In this document: positions 36,483-45,583 of the stretch, in pieces
Position numbering within the stretch: the stretch's first letter is position 1
Layout: every line of letters starts with the position of its first letter
Assembly: GCF_000013565.1 (NCBI RefSeq)
Contig: NC_007802.1
Coordinates: 2,480,001 to 2,544,000, forward strand
Reading direction: 5' to 3'
Source of the DNA: Jannaschia sp. CCS1
GTDB lineage: Bacteria; Pseudomonadota; Alphaproteobacteria; Rhodobacterales; Rhodobacteraceae
DNA: 64,000 nt
The notes under the pieces: generated by a model
What the model saw: only the letters and a program-made list of their open reading frames with translations
The model's database searches: none
What the model was told of the DNA's origin: nothing
Program-made: the position numbers and the translations under genes

Positions 36483-38882
36483 CTAATGGGCCGTCGCACC
36501 CTGACCGCCTTGAGCGATCGCAGCCGCAGCGGCGGCGGCCTCTTCAGCGGCCTCATCCCATTCGATTGGCTCGGGTTTGCTTGTCAGAGCATGGGCCAGA
36601 ACCTCCGAGACATGGGTCACGGGGATGATGGTCAGCCCGTCCTTCACGTTGTCCGGGATCTCCACCAGGTCCTTCTCATTCTCTTGCGGGATGAGAACTG
36701 TGGTGATCCCACCGCGCAGGGCAGCCAGCAGCTTTTCCTTCAAGCCGCCGATGGGCATCGCATTGCCGCGCAAGCTGACCTCGCCCGTCATCGCAATGTC
36801 GCGCTTCACGGGAATGCCCGTGAGGACCGACACGATGGACGTCACCATGGCCAGACCGGCAGACGGCCCGTCCTTGGGTGTCGCGCCATCGGGCACGTGG
36901 ACGTGGATGTCCATCCGGTCAAACCGAGGCGGCTTCACCCCGATCTCTGGCGCGATGGAGCGGACGTAGCTGGCCGCCGCGTCGATGCTTTCCTTCATCA
37001 CATCGCCGAGCTTGCCCGTCGTTTTCATCCGCCCCTTACCGGGCAGCTTCAACGCCTCGATATGCAGAAGGTCGCCGCCCACTGACGTATAGGCGAGGCC
37101 GGTGACAACACCGATGGCATCGGCATCCTCTGCCAACCCGTAGCGATACTTCTTCACGCCAAGGAAATCGTCTAGATTCTCGGGGGTTACAACGACTTCT
37201 TCAACCTCCTTGCGCACGATCTTGGTGACCGCCTTGCGGCAGAGCTTCCCGATCTCCCGCTCCAGATTCCGCACGCCCGCTTCACGGGTATAGGTGCGGA
37301 TCATCTCTTGCAGCGCTTCGGGCTCCAGCGTGAATTCGTTCTTCTTCAGCCCGTGGTTCTTCACCTGCTTGGCGATGAGGTGACGATTGGCGATCTCGGC
37401 CTTTTCATCCTCGGTGTAGCCGGCCAGCGGAATGATCTCCATCCGGTCCAGAAGCGGGCCCGGCATGTTGTAGGAGTTCGCGGTGGTAAGGAACATCACG
37501 TTCGAAAGGTCGTATTCCACCTCAAGATAGTGATCCACGAAGGTGCCATTCTGTTCGGGGTCCAGCACCTCCAGCATCGCGGATGCCGGATCGCCCCGGA
37601 AATCCTGCCCCATCTTGTCGATCTCGTCCAACAGAATAAGCGGGTTCGTCGTCTTCGCTTTCCTGAGCGCCTGGATGATCTTGCCGGGCATGGAGCCGAT
37701 ATAGGTGCGCCGATGGCCGCGGATCTCGGATTCATCGCGCACGCCGCCGAGGGAAATCCGAATGAACTCCCGCCCCGTCGCCTTGGCCACCGATTTGCCC
37801 AATGAGGTCTTACCCACGCCGGGAGGGCCGACGAGGCACATGATCGGCCCCTTCAGCTTCTTGGAACGTTGCTGGACCGCGAGATATTCAACGATCCGCT
37901 CCTTCACCTTCTCCAGGCTGTAGTGATCGTCGTCGAGGATCTTCTGGGCACGCCCCAGATCCTTTTTCACGCGGGATTTCGTGCCCCACGGGATCGACAG
38001 CATCCAGTCGAGGTAGTTGCGCACAACCGTGGCTTCCGCGCTCATCGGCGACATATTCTTGAGCTTCTTCAGCTCCGCATCGGCCTTTTCGCGCGCCTCC
38101 TTGCTCAGCTTGGTGCTGGCGATCCGCTCCGACAGCTCGGCCACTTCGCCCTCGCCCTCTTCACCATCGCCCAATTCCCGCTGGATCGCCTTCATCTGTT
38201 CGTTCAGGTAATATTCGCGCTGGGTCCGCTCCATCTGGGACTTCACGCGGGTCTTGATCTTCTTTTCCACCTGCAGCACGGACATTTCGCCCTGCATTAG
38301 GCCATAGACCTTCTCTAGCCGCGCGGCGACTTCGAGGGTTTCAAGAAGCTCCTGCTTTTGCTCCACCTCGATGCCCAGGTGGCCGGAGACAAGATCGGCC
38401 AGCTTCGCCGGATCATGCGCTTCCGATACAGAGGTCAGCGCCTCTTCCGGCACGTTCTTCTTCACCTTGGCGTATTTCTCGAATTCTTCGGCCACCGACC
38501 GCGTCAGCGCCGTGATCGCTTCCAGATCGCCGGTGGATTCGGACAATTCGACGGCAATCGCCTCAAAGAACGGCTCAGTGGACGTGTATTCCTCGATCCG
38601 CACGCGGCGACGGCCTTCGACAAGCACCTTCACGGTGCCATCGGGCAGCTTCAGCAATTGCAGCACATTGGCCAGCACGCCGTTTTCAAAGATGCCGTCG
38701 GTGCCGGGATCATCCTCCGCCGGGTCCCGTTGCGACGACAGCAGGATCTGCTTGTCGTCCTGCATCACCTCTTCCAGCGCACGCACGGATTTTTCGCGGC
38801 CCACGAACAGCGGCACCACCATGTGCGGGAACACCACGATGTCGCGCAGCGGCAGGACGGGATAGATAGTTTGTTCGGACAT
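36483..38882 (-). CDS. lon: ATP-dependent protease Lon
   Basis: Lon degrades misfolded and regulatory proteins; in alphaproteobacteria it also degrades cell-cycle factors such as CcrM and SciP (known from Caulobacter). The 799 residues comprise the N-terminal LAN domain, AAA+ module with Walker A GPPGVGKTS and Walker B LILLDEIDKMG, and the protease domain with the Ser674/Lys717 dyad (DGPSAGLAMV, GGLKEKLLAA). An Ala-rich acidic tail ends the protein. A sigma32-type promoter lies 83 bp upstream. Confidence 0.97.
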   Translation of the reverse strand: MSEQTIYPVLPLRDIVVFPHMVVPLFVGREKSVRALEEVMQDDKQILLSSQRDPAEDDPGTDGIFENGVLANVLQLLKLPDGTVKVLVEGRRRVRIEEYTSTEPFFEAIAVELSESTGDLEAITALTRSVAEEFEKYAKVKKNVPEEALTSVSEAHDPAKLADLVSGHLGIEVEQKQELLETLEVAARLEKVYGLMQGEMSVLQVEKKIKTRVKSQMERTQREYYLNEQMKAIQRELGDGEEGEGEVAELSERIASTKLSKEAREKADAELKKLKNMSPMSAEATVVRNYLDWMLSIPWGTKSRVKKDLGRAQKILDDDHYSLEKVKERIVEYLAVQQRSKKLKGPIMCLVGPPGVGKTSLGKSVAKATGREFIRISLGGVRDESEIRGHRRTYIGSMPGKIIQALRKAKTTNPLILLDEIDKMGQDFRGDPASAMLEVLDPEQNGTFVDHYLEVEYDLSNVMFLTTANSYNMPGPLLDRMEIIPLAGYTEDEKAEIANRHLIAKQVKNHGLKKNEFTLEPEALQEMIRTYTREAGVRNLEREIGKLCRKAVTKIVRKEVEEVVVTPENLDDFLGVKKYRYGLAEDADAIGVVTGLAYTSVGGDLLHIEALKLPGKGRMKTTGKLGDVMKESIDAAASYVRSIAPEIGVKPPRFDRMDIHVHVPDGATPKDGPSAGLAMVTSIVSVLTGIPVKRDIAMTGEVSLRGNAMPIGGLKEKLLAALRGGITTVLIPQENEKDLVEIPDNVKDGLTIIPVTHVSEVLAHALTSKPEPIEWDEAAEEAAAAAAAIAQGGQGATAH

Positions 38883-38964
38883 ATGCCTACTTCCTTGGTC
38901 TTAGGCAGAGGATCATGGCCCCGCTTGGCGGCAACCTAGCCCTCTCCATCTTCAGGATAACTTA

Positions 38965-38993
38965 ACGTGGGGCGGGTGTTTGGGTCTTTCAAG
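38965..38993 (-). promoter_or_regulatory. Sigma32-type heat-shock promoter of lon
   Basis: On the minus strand CTTGAAA (38987-38993), a 14-bp spacer and CCCCACGT (38965-38972) match the heat-shock consensus CTTGAAA-N13/14-CCCCATnT with one difference. Confidence 0.7.
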
Positions 38994-39115
38994 CAAGATA
39001 GCGTGCTATTCGTTGCGCCCAATGTGCCCGGGGTCTTTGGACGGCACAACCCAGACTTGGCGGTTTAGATAGCTTTGGCCCCAAAATGCTGTGGATGGAT
39101 TGGCGCGGTGCCCGG

Positions 39116-40027
39116 TCACGCCCCGGCCATCTTACGTGCCGCCCAACCGGCAATTGAGCGGTCGCGGCGTCCTTCCAGTCGGGCTGCAATCGCATCCATT
39201 TCTGATCCACCCATGTCGTCGAGCCACAGGAGCGACCAGGAGCCAATGCCAAGATCGGGATAATTGTGAGTTATCGTGACGCGGCAAGGTCCCTCTGCAA
39301 GGGGCTCGCACCGCATCTCAAAGCTGCCATGAACACCGCGCATCTTAGCCGTTGCATCGATCTTCACGTCTTCCGGTTTGAAATCGTAGAGAAAATGGAA
39401 TGGCTGTTCCCAGATCCGCCGCGTGTGTGTCTGAACCAAGCTCAACGGAGGGCCCATGAAGAAGCGCACATTGACCGTATTCGGCCCAAGGTCAGGGCGC
39501 GCGTCGACTTGTGCGATAGAGCCGGTCCAATAGGTGCCAATCGTGTCGGCATCAGGTGCAACCGCAGCCCAGACACCATCCGGGGTTGCGTTGATCGTCC
39601 GCACGGATGTGGTGTGGAACCGAAAGCGCAGGCCAAGCCATGAGAACGGATCACGTTCAAGCACGTATGAGATCACGTAGAAGAAACTGAGGTACCAAAT
39701 CCATGGGGCGAAACCGTCCAAGGCCCAGGATGGAAGCACACCACCCGCATGTTTGATCGCTTCTATCATTACGAGGGCGATGCCTCCGGATTCCAGCAAA
39801 CGGCGCATGGACGGTACAAACAGCACGACGCACATGCCGCAGAGAACCAGAAGACCAACCCCTATCGCATTGAAAAGAAACGGGACCTGTTCACTGGCAG
39901 GCACGGCATCATGCTTGACGGCATACCGCAGGTCAGGGGCGTTCCATTGAGAAATAACCACGGACAGAACCAACATGACCGTCAGAAAGATCAGTCGGCG
40001 ACGTTGTCGATAAAGGCGTTTGATCAT
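39116..40027 (-). CDS. Membrane protein with SRPBCC-like C-terminal domain
   Basis: A 303-residue protein not assigned to a named family. Three or four hydrophobic helices lie within the first 130 residues (LIFLTVMLVLSVVISQW, FLFNAIGVGLLVLCGMCVVL, IWYLSFFYVISYVL). The C-terminal half (about 140-290) reads like a START/SRPBCC lipid-binding fold: RFHTTSVRTINATPDGVWAAVAPDADTIGTYW with later beta strands and a final amphipathic helix. This is judged by pattern only. It is followed by no clear operon partner and lies between lon and tgt. Confidence 0.6.
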   Translation of the reverse strand: MIKRLYRQRRRLIFLTVMLVLSVVISQWNAPDLRYAVKHDAVPASEQVPFLFNAIGVGLLVLCGMCVVLFVPSMRRLLESGGIALVMIEAIKHAGGVLPSWALDGFAPWIWYLSFFYVISYVLERDPFSWLGLRFRFHTTSVRTINATPDGVWAAVAPDADTIGTYWTGSIAQVDARPDLGPNTVNVRFFMGPPLSLVQTHTRRIWEQPFHFLYDFKPEDVKIDATAKMRGVHGSFEMRCEPLAEGPCRVTITHNYPDLGIGSWSLLWLDDMGGSEMDAIAARLEGRRDRSIAGWAARKMAGA

Positions 40028-40138
40028 TGCATCCTCGCGATCAGCCTCTGGGACCTAAGCAGGGATTTCGGCAGGATCGGGGCGAAAGAGGGGGGAAAAC
40101 GAGGGTTCATCGGCAAAATGCGCCTGTTCAACTGAACA

Positions 40139-41269
40139 CTAGAGTGGCACGATATCGCCTTCCGCACGGTCCGCGTGAAACCGCGCCTCAAACCCTGCAA
40201 AGTCATTCGCGGCGATGGCATCGCGCATCGTCTGCATCAGCTCCTGATAATAGTGCAGGTTGTGCCAGGTCAGGAGCATACCGCTGATCATCTCCTGTGC
40301 GCGAAACACATGGTGCAGATATGCGCGGGAATAGTTGCGGCACGCAGGACAGGTGCAGTCCTCGTCCAGCGGGCGGGGGTCATCGGCGTGGCGCGCATTC
40401 TTGATGTTCACCTGCCCCCGCCGCGTCCACGCCTGCCCGGTGCGGCCCGAGCGAGATGGCAGCACGCAATCCATCATGTCTATGCCGCGCTTCACCGCGC
40501 CCACGATATCGTCCGGCTTGCCCACGCCCATCAGGTAGCGCGGCTTGTCGGTGGGAAGTTGATCCGGCGCGAAGTCGAGGCAGCCGAACATGGCCGCCTG
40601 CCCCTCTCCCACCGCAAGGCCGCCGACCGCGTAGCCATCGAACCCGATCTCCCGCAGGGCCTTGGCGGATTCCTCACGCAGGTCTTCTTCCAAACCACCC
40701 TGCTGGATGCCGAACAACGCATAGCCGGGACGGTCCCCGAACGCCTCCTTGGACCGCGCGGCCCACCGCATCGACAGGCGCATGCTGTCGTCCAGCGCTT
40801 TGCGATCTGCGGGCAGCGCGGGGCATTCATCGAAACACATGACAATGTCCGAGCCGAGAAGCTTCTGGATCTCCATCGACCGCTCGGGGCTGAGCAGATG
40901 TTTGGACCCGTCGATGTGGGACCGGAAGGTCACGCCCTCCTCGGTCAGCTTGCGCAGATCGGCGAGGCTCATGACTTGGAACCCGCCCGAATCCGTCAGG
41001 ATCGGCTTGTCCCAATTCATGAAGCTGTGCAGCCCGCCGAGGTTGGCGATCCGCTCCGCCGTGGGGCGCAGCATCAGGTGATAGGTGTTGCCCAACAGAA
41101 TATCCGCGCCGGTCGCGGCCACCGATTCAGGCATCATCGCCTTGACCGTGGCGGCCGTGCCCACGGGCATGAAGGCGGGCGTGCGAATGTCGCCGCGCGG
41201 GGTTTGGATCACACCCGTGCGGGCCTTGCCCGAGGTTGCGTCGAGGCGGAAAGAGGATGCTCTGGTCAT
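40139..41269 (-). CDS. tgt: tRNA-guanine transglycosylase
   Basis: TGT exchanges G34 for preQ1 in Asp, Asn, His and Tyr tRNAs, the first tRNA-bound step to queuosine. The 376 residues contain the general-acid Asp in [11 protein letters not shown], the nucleophile in [18 protein letters not shown], the GGLAVGEG base-recognition loop, and a zinc site [16 protein letters not shown]. gluQ and two tRNA-Asp(GTC) genes are in the window. No queA is adjacent. Confidence 0.96.
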   Translation of the reverse strand: MTRASSFRLDATSGKARTGVIQTPRGDIRTPAFMPVGTAATVKAMMPESVAATGADILLGNTYHLMLRPTAERIANLGGLHSFMNWDKPILTDSGGFQVMSLADLRKLTEEGVTFRSHIDGSKHLLSPERSMEIQKLLGSDIVMCFDECPALPADRKALDDSMRLSMRWAARSKEAFGDRPGYALFGIQQGGLEEDLREESAKALREIGFDGYAVGGLAVGEGQAAMFGCLDFAPDQLPTDKPRYLMGVGKPDDIVGAVKRGIDMMDCVLPSRSGRTGQAWTRRGQVNIKNARHADDPRPLDEDCTCPACRNYSRAYLHHVFRAQEMISGMLLTWHNLHYYQELMQTMRDAIAANDFAGFEARFHADRAEGDIVPL

Positions 41270-41309
41270 CCGCTCCGCTTAGCCGCGTCCCGGGCAAAAT
41301 GCAAAGCAC

Positions 41310-41492
41310 CTAGCGACGCCGCCCCCGGCCACGGGCCCTGCGCAATCCAAGCACCGACATCACCTTGTTCCTGCGATCACGTTTGCGGCGCAGGCGATCT
41401 TCCGCTTGCAAATTTGCAAAGAACTGCCGCTCCTCCATGACACCGGTTTGGGATTGTTGGGGGATATTGATCTTGCGAATAATCTCATGCAT
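41310..41492 (-). CDS. 60-aa small basic protein
   Basis: Starting at MHEIIRKINIPQQSQTGVME, this short protein ends in a very Arg/Lys-rich tail (RLRRKRDRRNKVMSVLGLRRARGRGRRR). AAGGAAAC precedes the ATG by a good distance, so I prefer this start to Met at 41513 or 41576. The composition suggests nucleic acid binding. It ends 40 bp before the tgt start on the same strand. I recognise no family. Confidence 0.5.
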   Translation of the reverse strand: MHEIIRKINIPQQSQTGVMEERQFFANLQAEDRLRRKRDRRNKVMSVLGLRRARGRGRRR

Positions 41493-41596
41493 GGCTTGTT
41501 TCCTTCTGTGCATGACGTGACAATGCCACAGCAGGCCGGTGCCTCGCGACAGACAGGATCGCGAGTTGGTTTTCATTTTTGCAAAGGATGCGGCTC

Positions 41597-42409
41597 ATGT
41601 GGGATGACCTGGCGCTTTTCTCGGCCGTGGCCCGGCACGGCAGCCTCACCGCGGCCGCCACCCAGACGGACAGCAGCGCGGCGACCCTCAGCCGCCGCAT
41701 GAAGGCGCTAGAGGCTGCAATGGACCGCCCGCTCTTCCTGCATGGACGCGACGGCTATGCCCTGACCGCCGAGGGACGGGAGTTGTTGCAGCGCACCGAG
41801 CGGATGGAGGCCGCCGCCGCCGATATCGAATCCTGGCGCAATCAGGGACCGGGCAAGCGCCGCGTCCGGATCTCTGCCGGATCTTGGACGTCGGACCTTC
41901 TGGCGCGGCATCTGGCTGACTTCTGGCAACCCGACTTCAATTGGGTGCCCGAGTTTCTGCATTGTGAGCGCGATATGGACATCGCCCGGCGGCAAATCGA
42001 CATCGGCGTTCGCAATCACAAACCCGATCAGCCCTGGCTGGCGGGGCGACGCACCGGAGAGGTCAACTTCGCCCCTTTCGCCCGCGACACCAGTGTCACG
42101 GAATGGATCGGGGCTGCGGGCGACCGTGCGACCCTGCCATCCGCGCGCTGGGTCGATGAAAATCAGTCCGATCACATCGTCACCCGCGCCAATGACGCGC
42201 ATCTGGCGATGGCCATGGCCTGCGCGGGGATCGGGCGCGTTGTATTGCCGACTTTCGTGGGCGCGTCCGCCAGAACGCTGGTCCAGGTGGGCGAGCCGAT
42301 TGAGGCGCTTCGGTCCGAGCAGTGGCTGGTCTGCCACCACGAGGGTCGCCATGATCCGCCTGTGCGCCATGCGTTGACGGCGTTGGCGCAGTTTCTAACG
42401 AGCAGCTAG
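41597..42409 (+). CDS. LysR family transcriptional regulator
   Basis: A 270-residue LysR-type regulator from MWDDLALF, with AAAGGA upstream. The HTH is LFSAVARHGSLTAAATQTDSSAATLSRRMKALEAAMDRPLF. The C-terminal effector domain is somewhat short (family usually about 300). It diverges from the small basic-protein gene, 105 bp apart, and may regulate it. No metabolic target is evident nearby. Confidence 0.85.
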   Translation: MWDDLALFSAVARHGSLTAAATQTDSSAATLSRRMKALEAAMDRPLFLHGRDGYALTAEGRELLQRTERMEAAAADIESWRNQGPGKRRVRISAGSWTSDLLARHLADFWQPDFNWVPEFLHCERDMDIARRQIDIGVRNHKPDQPWLAGRRTGEVNFAPFARDTSVTEWIGAAGDRATLPSARWVDENQSDHIVTRANDAHLAMAMACAGIGRVVLPTFVGASARTLVQVGEPIEALRSEQWLVCHHEGRHDPPVRHALTALAQFLTSS

Positions 42410-42431
42410 GCCAGACGCGGGGTCCGGGCGA

Positions 42432-43244
42432 TCAGGCCGTGGCGGTAAAGATATGCACGCGCGCGGGCACGAGGACCGCCCCTGCCTTGTTCTGCATCTG
42501 CCGGAAGCGCGATGCGATGGTGTCAAAAATGGCCTCTGTGTCCTCCGCATCTGCGTCTTCCTCGGCGATGCGCCGGGCCGCGATGCCAAGTTCCATCTGC
42601 GTGGCCGTGATCTCATCGGGGGTCCCAGTGGGGGTCAGGGTCAGGTCCAGCGTCTCAACCTCGGCCTGCCACTCGCTGGCGGCCAAAGCGTCCAGTGCGG
42701 TATCGGGCAGTGCGAAGCGAAAGGGACCGGGCGCATTGGGATCGGGGCGTGGGTCCGGCGGCCCAAGGATCGCCGTCACCGCCTGTCCGCCAATGCTAAG
42801 CCAGGGATTGCTCGCCGGGGGGGCCCAGGCGGCGAATGTGAACCGCCCGCCCGGAGCCATGGCACGGCGAATGTTGGCAAAGGCGCCGACCGTTTCGTCA
42901 AAGAACATGGTCCCGAAGATGGAGATGGCGCGTTCAAACCCGGCACCGCCGAAATCATGGGTTTCAGCATCCGCCGCCAGCAGCGTCACATCACTTGGCA
43001 CACGCTCTGCGGTGCGCGCCACGAACGGCGGGGCCACATCAACCCCCGTGACCAACCCGCCCTGCCCCACGGCATCGACGGCGCGCGCCGTGCTCAGCCC
43101 GCTGCCGATCCCGATGTCGAGCACACGTAGACCCGTGCGCAGATCGGCGCGCGCCAGCATCGCCTCCAGAACCGGGGCATGCGCCGCCTCCATCCGTGCC
43201 TCGGCGCGCAGCCAAGGAGCGGCCAATTCATCCCAGTTTTTCAT
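42432..43244 (-). CDS. Class I SAM-dependent methyltransferase
   Basis: A 270-residue protein (from MKNWDELAAPW; Met at 43256 also possible). Motif I is VLDIGIGSGLSTARAVDAVG, with GVDVAPPFV as the acidic post-I strand, LLAADAETHDFGG as motif II and a conserved PGGRFTFAAWAP motif. It resembles UbiE/small-molecule methyltransferases. The substrate is unknown. It is convergent with the LysR gene, with 22 bp between stops. Confidence 0.8.
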   Translation of the reverse strand: MKNWDELAAPWLRAEARMEAAHAPVLEAMLARADLRTGLRVLDIGIGSGLSTARAVDAVGQGGLVTGVDVAPPFVARTAERVPSDVTLLAADAETHDFGGAGFERAISIFGTMFFDETVGAFANIRRAMAPGGRFTFAAWAPPASNPWLSIGGQAVTAILGPPDPRPDPNAPGPFRFALPDTALDALAASEWQAEVETLDLTLTPTGTPDEITATQMELGIAARRIAEEDADAEDTEAIFDTIASRFRQMQNKAGAVLVPARVHIFTATA

Positions 43245-43387
43245 GATGGTCCCCATCTGTCAGACGGCGCAGTCTGCGGGCGCCCTTACGTAAACACAAG
43301 GCGCAACCTGTTCCCGTGCCGGAGGCGTCTTTACGCCCTCCCTCCCAATCCCTATATCTTTGGTCAGATATGACCACGGGATGACCC

Positions 43388-43750
43388 ATGACCGAGCCGA
43401 CACCCCAGATGGAAGGCGCGCCGCTGATCGCGCCCTCAAGCACCGATCACCCCCTCTACGACAATGTGGTAGAGGCGTGCCGGTCTGTCTATGATCCTGA
43501 AATCCCAGTGAATATCTACGACCTTGGTTTGATCTACACGATCGACATCGGGGCCGAGAATGAGGTGTCCATCATCATGACGCTCACGGCGCCGGGCTGT
43601 CCCGTGGCCGGTGAAATGCCCGGCTGGCTCGCCGATGCGGTCGAGCCGCTGGACGGCGTGAAGCAAGTCGACGTGCAGATCACGTGGGAGCCGCCCTGGG
43701 GCATGGACATGATGTCCGATGAGGCGCGCCTTGAACTGGGCTTCATGTAG
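43388..43750 (+). CDS. sufT: SUF-associated Fe-S assembly protein (DUF59/MIP18)
   Basis: A 120-residue MIP18/DUF59 protein. The signature is VYDPEIPVNIYDLGLIYTIDI, followed by TLTAPGCPVAGEMPGWL, which carries the reactive Cys of the family, and the C-terminal WEPPWGMDMMSDEARLELGF. SufT aids maturation of Fe-S proteins. In many alphaproteobacteria it lies in the suf operon; here it stands apart, but an A-type carrier gene is about 1 kb downstream on the same strand. Confidence 0.88.
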   Translation: MTEPTPQMEGAPLIAPSSTDHPLYDNVVEACRSVYDPEIPVNIYDLGLIYTIDIGAENEVSIIMTLTAPGCPVAGEMPGWLADAVEPLDGVKQVDVQITWEPPWGMDMMSDEARLELGFM

Positions 43751-44060
43751 TCACCGCAGCCAAACCCCTTTTGCCCGCTGAAAAAACTCGTCCTGTAAAG
43801 TCAGGCTATCCCTACACCCGATGCAGGCTTTCCTCCGTTGTCGGAACGGCGAGGGCCTGACATCGTGGGTCCACTGCGTTTCGTGGGCACACTGGAATGT
43901 CCCATTTGGCGAAATGCGGTGCGGCATCTGGGTGCCGCGAGCGCGTCAAATTTATGTGGCGTGTCTTTGGGAACATTGAGGGAGAGGACGGTGTGTCTTG
44001 CGCCGTCAACGGGGCCGCGCCGCGCGTGTCGCCCCTTGGAAACGGGACCAGACACCACCC
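43751..44060. other. Gene-free gap between sufT and the DUF3307 gene
   Basis: No gene, terminator or strong promoter can be supported in these 310 bases. Minus-strand open frames read through and lack coding character. Confidence 0.4.
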
Positions 44061-44747
44061 ATGGCAGCCTATACCTTTGCCGCATTGTTTCTTGCCCATG
44101 TCATCGCGGACTACGTGCTGCAAACCACGTGGATGGTCGTCAACAAAAAGCGCCCCATCGCCATGGCCGCCCATATCGGGCTTGTCCTCGGGACGATGTG
44201 CGCCACAACGCTGACGCTGAACCCGTGGTTTCTGGCATTGGCCGCGCTGCATCTGTGGATCGACATCATCAAGACCTATGCCATGCCCGAGGGTCTGGGC
44301 GCTTACGTGGCCGACCAAGTGCTCCACGTCGCCTCCATTGCCGGGATCGCGCTGCTGGCCCCGCAGATCTGGCCGATGAGCCCGCTGGCCGATGTCGATA
44401 ACCTGCCGCTTTATTACATGATCATCGGTGGCGTGCTGTTTGCGGCGCGCGGCGGACAATATGCGGTGGCGATGCTGGTCAGCGCGCGTGGCACGGGCTC
44501 GGGTCACGGGGTCGTGCTGGGATGGGCCGAGCGTGCGGCGCTGTGTGTGGTGCTGATCGGCGGCTGGCAGATCTGGCCCCTTCTTCTGGTGGCCGTGATC
44601 GCCGTGAAGGGCCTCTATATGGGCGTCAGCTTTGCGCGCCGTGACACGGGCGGTCGCGCGCGCCTGCTTCTTGGGTCTGGTATCAGTCTGGCCTGGGGCC
44701 TTGCGGTCGCCGTGCCGCTGGCCCTCGTGATGCCGATGATGCAGTGA
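44061..44747 (+). CDS. DUF3307 membrane protein
   Basis: A 228-residue integral membrane protein from MAAYTFAALFLAHVIADYVL. The N-terminal third has the DUF3307 pattern (HVIADYVLQTTWMVVNKK...AAHIGLVLGTM...LHLWIDIIKTYAM). Another three or four helices follow. Function unknown. The start is preferred over 43998 because the latter adds an Arg-rich stretch before the first helix. Confidence 0.75.
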   Translation: MAAYTFAALFLAHVIADYVLQTTWMVVNKKRPIAMAAHIGLVLGTMCATTLTLNPWFLALAALHLWIDIIKTYAMPEGLGAYVADQVLHVASIAGIALLAPQIWPMSPLADVDNLPLYYMIIGGVLFAARGGQYAVAMLVSARGTGSGHGVVLGWAERAALCVVLIGGWQIWPLLLVAVIAVKGLYMGVSFARRDTGGRARLLLGSGISLAWGLAVAVPLALVMPMMQ

Positions 44748-44830
44748 TGCCTGAGCGTTCTACTCAGGCTTGAGAAACGCGGGCCTGGCGCTTACATTGC
44801 ACATCAGCAGTTACAGGAAGGCGCAGCGCC

Positions 44831-45211
44831 ATGTTCGGTATCCCCGGAAAACAGGCCGTCACCATGACGGACAAAGCCGCCAGGCAAATCGCCAAGCTGA
44901 TGGATCAGGGCGGGACCCAGGGCCTGCGCATCGGCGTCAAGAAGGGTGGCTGCGCGGGCATGGAATACACAATGGAATATGTGTCCGAGATCGACCCGCT
45001 GGATGAGGTGGTCGAACAGGATGGTGCCCGCGTGATGATCGCGCCGATGGCACAGATGTTCCTTTTCGGCACTGAGATCGACTATGAAGTCAGCCTGCTT
45101 GAAGCGTCGTTCCAGTTCCGCAATCCCAACGTCTCGGATGCCTGCGGTTGCGGCGAGTCGATCAAGTTCAAGGACATGGATGAATTGGCGGCTGCAACTG
45201 GCAACAAATGA
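44831..45211 (+). CDS. A-type Fe-S carrier protein (IscA/SufA)
   Basis: A 126-residue HesB/IscA/SufA family protein. The three conserved cysteines are Cys41 (KKGGCAGMEYT), Cys105 and Cys107 (DACGCGES). It carries Fe-S clusters or iron to apo-targets. About 20 extra residues at the C-terminus extend the usual end. The stop overlaps the TfoX-N gene by 4 bp. Whether it belongs to an ISC or SUF route cannot be seen here. Confidence 0.9.
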   Translation: MFGIPGKQAVTMTDKAARQIAKLMDQGGTQGLRIGVKKGGCAGMEYTMEYVSEIDPLDEVVEQDGARVMIAPMAQMFLFGTEIDYEVSLLEASFQFRNPNVSDACGCGESIKFKDMDELAAATGNK

Positions 45212-45537
45212 GCGTCTCTGACGAAGAGATCGCCCATGCGCTGGAGCTGTTTGACAGTCTCGGCGATCTGACGACCCGCAAGATGATGGGCGGCTTGTGC
45301 ATCTATCACCGGGGCACGATTTTCGCATTACTGATGTCCGATGGGCAGCTTTACCTCAAAGGTGCGGGCGACTTTCACGACGTCCTGAAGGACGCAGGCT
45401 GCACCCGCTGGACCTATCAGCGGGAGGGGGCGAAGCGCAAACCCACCGCGATGCCCTACTGGACCATGCCCGATGCCGCGCTGGATGATCCGGAAGAGGC
45501 CGTGGCCTGGGCCCGCCGCGCGTTGGAGCATCTTTAG
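45208..45537 (+). CDS. TfoX N-terminal domain protein
   Basis: A 109-residue single-domain protein with the TfoX_N pattern LFDSLGDLTTRKMMGGLCIYHRGTIFALLMSDGQLYLK and YWTMPDAALDDPEEAVAWARRAL. In gammaproteobacteria the two-domain TfoX induces competence genes. Stand-alone N-domains are widespread with no settled role. Translation is coupled to the A-type carrier by an ATGA overlap. Confidence 0.85.
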   Translation: MSVSDEEIAHALELFDSLGDLTTRKMMGGLCIYHRGTIFALLMSDGQLYLKGAGDFHDVLKDAGCTRWTYQREGAKRKPTAMPYWTMPDAALDDPEEAVAWARRALEHL

Positions 45538-45583
45538 CCGCTTCAATGATGGAACCAAACCCGCGCGGGGGCGTTCTGGGCCT

